Origin: an uncultured Porphyromonas sp.
GTDB taxonomy: Bacteria; Bacteroidota; Bacteroidia; Bacteroidales; Porphyromonadaceae
Reading direction: 5' to 3'
Assembly (NCBI RefSeq): GCF_934359325.1
Contig: NZ_CAKRLH010000093.1
Location: 1-6,109, forward strand
DNA: 6,109 nt
The translations under genes were made by a program, and so were the position numbers. The notes below the pieces were generated by a model. The model had not been told where the DNA came from. It saw nothing but the letters and a program-made list of their open reading frames with translations, and searched no databases. This document shows, one piece after another, positions 1-5,219 of the stretch (positions within the stretch are counted from its first letter, which is position 1; the number at the start of each line of letters is the position of its first letter).

Positions 1-28
1 TTTTTTATCATAGATACGTATCGGACTT

Positions 29-1492
29 ATGAGCGAATTACTCAATATCAGCAGCAAAAAAAAGGATGAGATCCCGACGATCATCAAGGTGATCGGCGTC
101 GGTGGCGGTGGTGGCAACGCCGTTAACTATATGTATGGTCAGGACGTCGACCACGTCTCCTACCTCCTCTGCAACACCGACCGGCAGCACCTCCTGGAGT
201 GCAACGTCCCCGACACGATCGTGCTGGGACAGAAGACGACCAAGGGGCTCGGCGCCGGTAATCGACCCGAGGTGGCTCACGCCGCCGCCGAGGAGTCGGC
301 GGAGGAGATCCGCGAGGCACTCAACGACGGGACCGAGATGGTCTTCATCACCGCCGGTATGGGTGGCGGCACCGGCACAGGCGCCGCTCCGGTGATCGCC
401 CGCATCGCCAAGGATATGGGCAAGCTGACGGTCGGCGTGGTGACGATCCCCTTCGTCTTCGAGGGACGAGTGAAGATCCTCCAGGCGATCCAGGGCGTGG
501 AGGAGCTGGCGAAGAATGTGGATGCTCTTCTTGTGATCAAGAACGAGCTGCTCTACCGGGTCTATCCCGACCTGACGATCACCGAGGCCTTCAAGAAAGC
601 GGATGACGTCGTCACTACTTCTACCCGAGCCATTGCGGAGATGATCACGATCAAGGGTGCGATCAACCTCGACTTTGCCGATGTCCGCACGACGCTGCAG
701 AATGGAGGCGTCTCAATCATCACCATGGGCTTTGCGAGCGAGGAGGAGGGCGTCAGCGTCGCCATGGATCGGGCGCTGAAGTCACCGCTTGTCAATACGA
801 CCAACTTCGACAAGGCCTCGCGCGTCCTCCTGCTGCTGACCTTCCTCAAGGGGCACGACCCCAAGGCGGCGATCGCGCAGGACTTCCAGCGCGAGCTGGA
901 GAAGATCCAGAATAACTACTCCCTCATCTGGGGTATCAGCGAGCGGGAGGATATGGAGAATGAGATCGGCGTCACGCTCCTCGCCTCCGGCTTCAGCGAG
1001 GGCGACCTCCGCTACGACGAGTATGGCAAGGAGCTGAGCGATGCGATCAGTAAGGAGATCGGCGAGACCGCTGAGAAGAGGCACGAGAACGACCGCAAGA
1101 TCAGCCTCTTCTATGGCGACGTACTCGACACAGGTCCCTACGCGACGGTGATCTTCAGCGAGGACGAGCTGGACAACGACGACTTCATCTCCGCGGTCCT
1201 CGCCACCCCGACGCTGAAGCGCAAGGACGAGGACCTGAAGAAGCTCCGCCAGCACCTCCGCACCTCAGGTGGGACGGAGGGGAAGCCTACCCCCGTCACC
1301 ACACGGCGGGAGCCGGTCGCAGGAGTGGATGACCTCGGCTCACTCGAGTCTCACGCACCAGAGAGCACTCCCGTCACTCCGGAGGCACCGACCACCATAG
1401 ATGAGCCGGCGATCTCGCCCGCACCGGAGACGCAGGAGAGTCTCCCCGACGATGAGGAGCAGGAGGAGATCATCCGATTTGGCAACGACTAA
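29..1492 (+). CDS. ftsZ: Cell division protein FtsZ
   Basis: This is the bacterial tubulin homologue, a cytoplasmic GTPase that polymerises into the Z-ring at mid-cell and recruits the division machinery. The GTP-binding half shows the glycine-rich GVGGGGGNAVN loop (residues 23-33) and the tubulin signature GGGTGTG (112-118). The T7 synergy loop N-L-D-F-A-D (213-218) supplies the two aspartates that complete the GTPase site of the neighbouring subunit. The second core domain ends near residue 322. After it comes an extension with an acidic IFSEDELDNDD stretch (about 373-383), which from memory is typical of Bacteroidales FtsZ, then a Pro/Thr/Glu-rich, probably disordered linker (about 410-470). 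The protein is 487 residues, long against the 383 of E. coli. The tail EEIIRFGND does not look like the usual DIPAFLR-type peptide. The ATG at 29 is preceded by no SD sequence; the following codons are A/T-rich. Its promoter must lie upstream of the window or in an upstream gene. Confidence 0.98.
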   Translation: MSELLNISSKKKDEIPTIIKVIGVGGGGGNAVNYMYGQDVDHVSYLLCNTDRQHLLECNVPDTIVLGQKTTKGLGAGNRPEVAHAAAEESAEEIREALNDGTEMVFITAGMGGGTGTGAAPVIARIAKDMGKLTVGVVTIPFVFEGRVKILQAIQGVEELAKNVDALLVIKNELLYRVYPDLTITEAFKKADDVVTTSTRAIAEMITIKGAINLDFADVRTTLQNGGVSIITMGFASEEEGVSVAMDRALKSPLVNTTNFDKASRVLLLLTFLKGHDPKAAIAQDFQRELEKIQNNYSLIWGISEREDMENEIGVTLLASGFSEGDLRYDEYGKELSDAISKEIGETAEKRHENDRKISLFYGDVLDTGPYATVIFSEDELDNDDFISAVLATPTLKRKDEDLKKLRQHLRTSGGTEGKPTPVTTRREPVAGVDDLGSLESHAPESTPVTPEAPTTIDEPAISPAPETQESLPDDEEQEEIIRFGND

Positions 1493-1507
1493 GACAGAAG
1501 AATAGCT

Positions 1508-1966
1508 ATGAGCAATTTATTTGACCAAATAAGCGAAGATATACAGAAGGCGATGCTGGCGCACGATCACGTGCGGACAGAGACTCTGAGAGGGGTCAAG
1601 AAAGAGTTCCTCGAGGCAAAGACCGCCAAGGGCGCCGAGGGCGAGCTCACCGATAGCCACGCCATAGAGATCCTGCAGAAGATGAAGAAGCAGCGACTCG
1701 ATGCGGCACAGATATACCACGACAATGGTCGCCAGGAGCTGGCCGAGGGCGAGGAGGCAGAGGCCAAGATACTCGAGGAGTACCTCCCCAAGCAGATGGA
1801 GGAGGGCGAGCTCACCGAGTACATCCGCGCTCTGATCGAGAAGCTCGGCGTCACGGACATGAAGGGGATGGGACGCATCATGGGCACAGCCACGAAGGAG
1901 CTGGCAGGCAAGGCTCAGGGCGGCGACATCTCCCGTATCGTCAAGCAGCTCCTCTCGGGTAAGTGA
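1508..1966 (+). CDS. yqeY: GatB/YqeY domain-containing protein
   Basis: A 152-residue protein of the YqeY family, small alpha-helical cytoplasmic proteins related to the C-terminal tRNA-binding tail domain of GatB, a subunit of the Glu-tRNA(Gln)/Asp-tRNA(Asn) amidotransferase. Family hallmarks are visible. The N-terminal helix is followed by L-R-G-V-K (27-31), and further on come a charged helix around E-I-L-Q-K-M-K-K-Q-R (54-63), the E-Y-L-P-K-Q motif (91-96), and a C-terminal M-G-R-I-M-G (121-126) with the glycine-containing G-K-A-Q-G-G-D region before a final helix. The length matches the family's usual 145-150 residues. The exact function of stand-alone YqeY proteins is not established; a role with tRNA is inferred from the GatB domain only. 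It starts 15 bases after ftsZ with no promoter or SD visible, and its stop overlaps or abuts the start of sufS, so it is probably co-transcribed with both. Confidence 0.93.
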   Translation: MSNLFDQISEDIQKAMLAHDHVRTETLRGVKKEFLEAKTAKGAEGELTDSHAIEILQKMKKQRLDAAQIYHDNGRQELAEGEEAEAKILEEYLPKQMEEGELTEYIRALIEKLGVTDMKGMGRIMGTATKELAGKAQGGDISRIVKQLLSGK

Positions 1967-1971
1967 TCCGG

Positions 1972-3183
1972 ATGGCTATGGATGTAGAGCGACTGCGGGA
2001 GGACTTCCCCGCCCTGCGGGACACCATATATAAGGAGGTGCCGCTGACCTACCTCGACAACGCTGCCACGACACAGCGTCCCCAGTGCGTCATCGACCGG
2101 CTTGCGGAGGGTTACCTCCACGCCAATGCGAATATCCACCGCGGTGTCCACTACCTCAGCCGAGTGGCGACGGAGGCGCACGAGGCGGCGCGGGAGACCG
2201 CAGCCCAATTTATCCACGCCCGGGAGGCTGCCGAGGTTATCTTCACCCGCGGCACCACCGACGGCATCAATACCGTGGCGGACACCTACTGCCGAGCCTT
2301 TATGCAGCCGGGTGACGAGGTGATCGTCTCCACGATGGAGCACCACTCCAATATCGTCCCCTGGCAGCTCCAGGGCGCCAAGCTCCGCGTGATCCCCATC
2401 AGCGATGAGGGAGAGCTTGATATGGAGGCGTACGAGAAGCTCTTCTCCCCACGAACAAAAATGGTGGCAGTCACCGCCCTCTCCAACGTCCTCGGCACCG
2501 TCAATCCGGTGCGCGAGATCGTCGACATAGCACACGCACACGGCGTCCCCTGCCTCATCGATGCCGCTCAGGCTATCGCCCATCGTCCGGTGGATGTGCA
2601 GGCATGGGACTGCGACTTCCTCACCTTCAGCGGACACAAGATCTACGGTCCGACCGGCATCGGCGTCCTCTACGGCAAGCGGGAGTGGCTGGAGCGGATA
2701 CCGCCCTACCAGGGCGGCGGGGAGATGATCGACCACGTCTCCTTTGACCACACCACCTACGCCGACCTGCCGTATAAGTTTGAGGCCGGGACGCCGGACT
2801 TCATCGGCAGCCTCGGACTGGAGACAGCACTCAAGTACGTGAGCGAGATCGGCATCGATGAGGTACAGTCTCACGAGCGGGAGCTGATCGACTACTGCAC
2901 GAGCGAGATGGAGCAGATCGAGGGGATGAGGATCTACGGCACCGCACCGGGCAAGGAGAGTGTCATCTCCTTCCTCGTCGACGGCGTCCACCCCTACGAC
3001 CTCGGCACGCTGCTCGACCACCTCGGCATCGCCCTCCGCACCGGGCACCACTGCGCTCAGCCACTGATGGAGCGGTATGGCATCACCGGCACGGCGAGGG
3101 TCAGCTTTGCCCTCTACACCACTCGCGATGAGGTGGACACCTTCATCGCCGGTCTCAGGCGCGTACTGCCGATGCTCCGCTGA
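1972..3183 (+). CDS. sufS: Cysteine desulfurase, SufS/CsdA group II
   Basis: A PLP-dependent cysteine desulfurase that converts L-cysteine to L-alanine and holds the sulfur as a persulfide for Fe-S cluster assembly by the SUF machinery. Numbering is from the ATG at 1972 (403 aa). Visible motifs are Y-L-D-N-A-A-T-T near the N-terminus, R-G-T-T-D-G-I-N (93-100), E-H-H-S-N (123-127) with the His that stacks on PLP, Asp197 and Gln200 of the cofactor site, S-G-H-K with the Schiff-base Lys223, and R-T-G-H-H-C (356-361) with the catalytic Cys361. The short RxGHHC loop marks group II (SufS/CsdA) rather than IscS/NifS. Start choice is ambiguous. A GTG at 1963 overlaps the yqeY stop, and ATGs lie at 1972 and 1978; the conserved sequence begins at MDVERLREDF. 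The 1972 ATG gives the same N-terminal spacing as E. coli SufS. No SufE, SufU or SufBCD gene is present in the window. Confidence 0.95.
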   Translation: MAMDVERLREDFPALRDTIYKEVPLTYLDNAATTQRPQCVIDRLAEGYLHANANIHRGVHYLSRVATEAHEAARETAAQFIHAREAAEVIFTRGTTDGINTVADTYCRAFMQPGDEVIVSTMEHHSNIVPWQLQGAKLRVIPISDEGELDMEAYEKLFSPRTKMVAVTALSNVLGTVNPVREIVDIAHAHGVPCLIDAAQAIAHRPVDVQAWDCDFLTFSGHKIYGPTGIGVLYGKREWLERIPPYQGGGEMIDHVSFDHTTYADLPYKFEAGTPDFIGSLGLETALKYVSEIGIDEVQSHERELIDYCTSEMEQIEGMRIYGTAPGKESVISFLVDGVHPYDLGTLLDHLGIALRTGHHCAQPLMERYGITGTARVSFALYTTRDEVDTFIAGLRRVLPMLR

Positions 3184-3219
3184 GCTTGAGCAGGTAAGGG
3201 AGGGTTGCCCGCATTTTTG

Positions 3220-3227
3220 TACCTTTG
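3220..3227 (+). promoter_or_regulatory. Probable Bacteroidetes-type promoter (-7 element) for prfB-efp
   Basis: TACCTTTG matches the TAnnTTTG consensus of Bacteroidetes primary-sigma promoters and lies in a gap between sufS and prfB. A T-rich run (ATTTTTG) precedes it directly. No TTTG/TTG -33 element is found at the usual 19-21 base spacing, so the match is one-sided. A start site about 7 bases downstream, near 3234, would give a leader of roughly 93 bases. The same octamer occurs upstream of the lipoprotein gene, which strengthens the call. Confidence 0.6.
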
Positions 3228-3238
3228 CATAGAGCGAT

Positions 3239-3270
3239 GAGGGGGAGAGCTTAGGCGAGCCCTCCCCCTC
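3239..3270 (+). promoter_or_regulatory. Strong hairpin in the prfB 5' leader (or weak terminator of sufS)
   Basis: GAGGGGGAG (3239-3247) pairs perfectly with CTCCCCCTC (3262-3270). After one A/C mismatch the stem continues as GCTT (3249-3252) against GAGC (3257-3260), closing on a four-base AGGC loop. The 3' side runs into CTTCACTCACTCACC, which is not a U-tract, so it is a poor intrinsic terminator as written. If transcription starts near 3234, this stem sits almost at the 5' end of the prfB mRNA, where it could stabilise the message or attenuate transcription. It could instead be the end structure of sufS read-through transcripts. The pairing is read directly; its role is inferred. Confidence 0.55.
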
Positions 3271-3326
3271 CTTCACTCACTCACCTATTTGTATCACCAA
3301 CTATCACACTAATCGACTCGATTATT

Positions 3327-4464
3327 ATGATGACATCAGACCAACTTGCTTCGGTGTTGGAGCGCCGCGATGCGCTGAGGGGGTACCTTTGACATCGATA
3401 ACAAGAGAATACAACTAAAAGAAGAAGAACTCCGGACTCAGGACCCGCACTTCTGGGACGACCCCGCCAAGGCGCAGGAAAAGATGCGCGAGGTTGGCGA
3501 CCTGAAGCGCTGGATCGAGGACTACGATAAGATCGACACGATGGCGGAGGAGCTCTCCCTCGCCCTCGAGTATGCTAAGGAGGAGCCGGAGCTGATCTCC
3601 GGGGAGGAGACCGACAAAATATACGCCTCTACCCTGGAGGCTCTCGATGACCTTGAGCTGCGCAATATGCTGCGGAGCGAGGAGGATCAGTTGGGCGCCC
3701 TACTCCAGATCAACTCCGGTGCCGGTGGCACCGAGAGTCAGGACTGGGCCTCCATGCTGGCGCGAATGTACCAGCGTTGGGCCGAGGCGCACGGGTACAA
3801 AGTGACGATCACCAACTGGCAGGACGGCGACGAGGCCGGGATCAAGACCTGCACCTTTGAGATCGAGGGCGACTACGCCTACGGCTATCTCAAGAGCGAG
3901 AATGGTGTCCACCGTCTCGTCCGCGTATCGCCCTACAATGCTCAGGGCAAGCGGATGACCTCCTTTGCCTCCGTCTTCGTCGTACCCCTCGTGGACGACC
4001 GGATCGAGGTGACGGTAGACCCCGCCAAGATCAGCTGGGACACCTTCCGCTCCGGCGGCGCCGGTGGGCAGAACGTCAATAAGGTCGAGACCGGCGTCCG
4101 ACTGCGCTACCAGTACACCGACCCCGACACCGGCGAGACGGAGGAGATCCTGATCGAGAATACGGAGACCCGTAAGCAGCAGGAGAATCGTGCCAACGCC
4201 ATGCGACACCTCAAGTCCGAGCTCTACGACCGAGAGCTCAAGCGTCGCCACAAGATGACTGAGGAGATCGAGGGCAGTAAGATGAAGATCGAGTGGGGCT
4301 CCCAGATACGCAGCTACGTCTTCGACGACCGGCGTGTCAAGGACCACCGCACCGATTACCAGACCTCCGATGTCGATGGCGTCATGGACGGCGACCTGGA
4401 TGGCTTCATCAAGGCCTTCCTCATGCAATTTGGCGCCGCCCCCAAGGACATCTCCGGACACTGA
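3327..4464 (+). CDS. prfB: Peptide chain release factor 2 (RF2), with programmed +1 frameshift
   Basis: RF2 recognises UAA and UGA stop codons in the ribosomal A site and triggers release of the finished peptide. The gene is in two frames. Codons 1-21 run from the ATG at 3327 (MMTSDQL...RGYL) to an in-frame TGA at 3390-3392. Reading resumes one base later at GAC (3391) and continues to the TGA at 4462, giving about 378 residues against 365 in E. coli. The second frame gives DIDNKRIQLKEEEL, the normal continuation of RF2 domain 1, so this is not a mutation. Visible landmarks are the codon-reading tripeptide position S-P-Y (201-203; usually SPF), Met210 where a conserved His is expected, the catalytic G-G-Q (246-248) in S-G-G-A-G-G-Q-N-V-N, and the W-G-S-Q-I-R-S-Y-V segment near the C-terminus. 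An annotation starting at the internal ATG at 3484 would wrongly lose domain 1. It ends TGA-TAA and is 27 bases from efp. Confidence 0.96.
3378..3393 (+). promoter_or_regulatory. prfB programmed +1 ribosomal frameshift site
   Basis: AGGGGG (3378-3383), one codon TAC, then the slippery CTT TGA C (3387-3393). This differs from the E. coli prfB site only by TAC for TAT. The SD-like AGGGGG pairs with the 3' end of 16S rRNA at the short spacing that pushes the P-site tRNA-Leu from CUU to UUU while the UGA waits for RF2. When RF2 is scarce the ribosome shifts and makes more RF2; when it is plentiful the ribosome stops after 21 residues. This autoregulation is established for the family. Confidence 0.95.
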
Positions 4465-4491
4465 TAACACATTAATACAAAACATACCACC

Positions 4492-5058
4492 ATGATTACA
4501 ACAGCAGATTTTAAGAACGGCGTCTGCATCGAGCTCGACAGCCAGCTCTACGAGATCGTAGAGTTTCTCCACGTAAAGCCCGGCAAGGGTCCCGCCTTTG
4601 TCCGCACAAAGCTGCGCAACCTCCGCGACGGTCGCGTACTCGATAAAACCTGGACCTCCGGCGTCAAGGTAAAGGACGTCCGCATCGAGCGCCGTCCCTA
4701 CCAGTACCTCTACAAGGACGAGATGGGTCTCGTCTTCATGCACCCGGAGAGCTTCGAGCAGATCACCATCCCCGAGGAGGCGATCGTCGGCGTGCAGTTC
4801 CTCAAGGAGGGCGACATGGTCGAGGCGATGATCAATGCAGAGAATGAGGAGATCCTCACCTGCGAGCTTCCCGCCCACGTCACGCTCGAGGTGACCTACA
4901 CCGAGCCTGCCGTCAAGGGCAATACCGCCACCAACGCCTCCAAGTCCGCTACCGTGGAGACCGGCGCCGAGGTGATGGTCCCGCTCTTCATCACCACCGG
5001 TGAGCGCATCGAGATCGACACCCGCGACGGCTCCTACGTCGGCCGATCCAAGGAGTAA
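4492..5058 (+). CDS. efp: Translation elongation factor P
   Basis: EF-P binds between the P and E sites of ribosomes stalled on consecutive prolines and promotes peptide-bond formation. It has 188 residues, the same as E. coli EF-P, with the usual three domains: a KOW-like domain I (about 1-64), and two OB-type domains (about 65-127 and 128-185). The domain I loop that reaches the peptidyl-transferase centre reads V-K-P-G-K-G-P-A-F, with the functional Lys32 in a palindromic PGKGP. The C-terminal family signature is clear from K151-S-A through G158, V163-P164-L-F to G170-E-R-I, ending [10 protein letters not shown]. The ATG at 4492 is preceded by an A-rich, SD-less stretch. With only 27 bases after prfB and no promoter visible, it is probably co-transcribed with prfB. 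A strong terminator follows. No EpmA-, EpmB- or EarP-type modification gene lies in the window. Confidence 0.98.
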   Translation: MITTADFKNGVCIELDSQLYEIVEFLHVKPGKGPAFVRTKLRNLRDGRVLDKTWTSGVKVKDVRIERRPYQYLYKDEMGLVFMHPESFEQITIPEEAIVGVQFLKEGDMVEAMINAENEEILTCELPAHVTLEVTYTEPAVKGNTATNASKSATVETGAEVMVPLFITTGERIEIDTRDGSYVGRSKE

Positions 5059-5076
5059 TCGATCCCACCCCACAGA

Positions 5077-5120
5077 CCGAGTGCCGTCTCCTCACCGAGG
5101 AGGCGGCACTCGGCTTCTTT
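5077..5120 (+). terminator. Intrinsic terminator after efp
   Basis: CCGAGTGCCGTCTCCTC (5077-5093) pairs with GAGGAGGCGGCACTCGG (5097-5113). The 17-bp stem has a single T/G wobble (5087/5103) and a three-base ACC loop. It is followed by the T-rich CTTCTTT (5114-5120). It lies 18 bases after the efp stop and ahead of the next promoter, so it most likely ends the prfB-efp transcript. The tail is interrupted by C, so some read-through is possible. Confidence 0.9.
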
Positions 5121-5176
5121 AGTGAGGAAAGGAAAAAATAAGAGGAGGAAGCCACCGGATACCTGCTTTATTTCGT

Positions 5177-5184
5177 TACCTTTG
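5177..5184 (+). promoter_or_regulatory. Probable Bacteroidetes-type promoter (-7 element) for the lipoprotein gene
   Basis: TACCTTTG again fits TAnnTTTG and is identical to the element upstream of prfB. It lies after the efp terminator and 35 bases before the next start codon, which predicts a start site near 5191 and a leader of about 28 bases. No clear TTTG -33 box is seen at the expected spacing. A purine-rich, A-rich stretch (5121-5150) lies upstream and could act as an UP-like element. Confidence 0.65.
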
Positions 5185-5219
5185 TAGCAGAGTAACATTA
5201 GAATTAAAGACTTAGAAGA

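Noticed and set aside
1..28. T-run followed by the palindrome GATACGTATC (13-22) just before ftsZ
   Set aside because: A 10-base palindrome in 28 bases is weak evidence for an operator. The T-run could be the tail of an upstream terminator, but the stem would lie outside the window.
1637..1818. 17-base perfect direct repeat GAGGGCGAGCTCACCGA at 1637-1653 and 1802-1818 in yqeY
   Set aside because: Both copies encode the same short E-G-E-L-T stretch with the gene's preferred codons. This is best explained by codon bias and similar local sequence rather than a functional repeat.
2032..2039. Perfect AAGGAGGT Shine-Dalgarno sequence inside sufS
   Set aside because: It encodes Lys-Glu-Val in the conserved N-terminal region, and no plausible start codon with a real product follows. 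In an organism that barely uses SD for initiation, such sequences are not expected to be removed by selection.
3201..3218. GGGTTGCCC followed by GCATTTTT as a sufS terminator
   Set aside because: The stem is only three G-C pairs with a three-base loop, and the T-run more likely belongs to the promoter region just before TACCTTTG.
1915..3276. Long minus-strand open frame of 453 codons antisense to sufS
   Set aside because: It is the shadow of a GC-rich, strongly biased plus-strand gene. Its translation is rich in Val, Asp, Gly, Leu and His with no recognisable motif, while sufS on the other strand has all its catalytic residues.
3273..3284. TCAC repeated three times after the leader hairpin
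   Set aside because: Too short to call a functional tandem repeat. It is part of a G-poor, unstructured leader before prfB.
3700..5073. Minus-strand open frame of 457 codons antisense to prfB and efp
   Set aside because: It spans two well-identified opposite-strand genes and the gap between them. The composition is low-complexity Leu/Val/Asp/Gly and no domain is recognisable.
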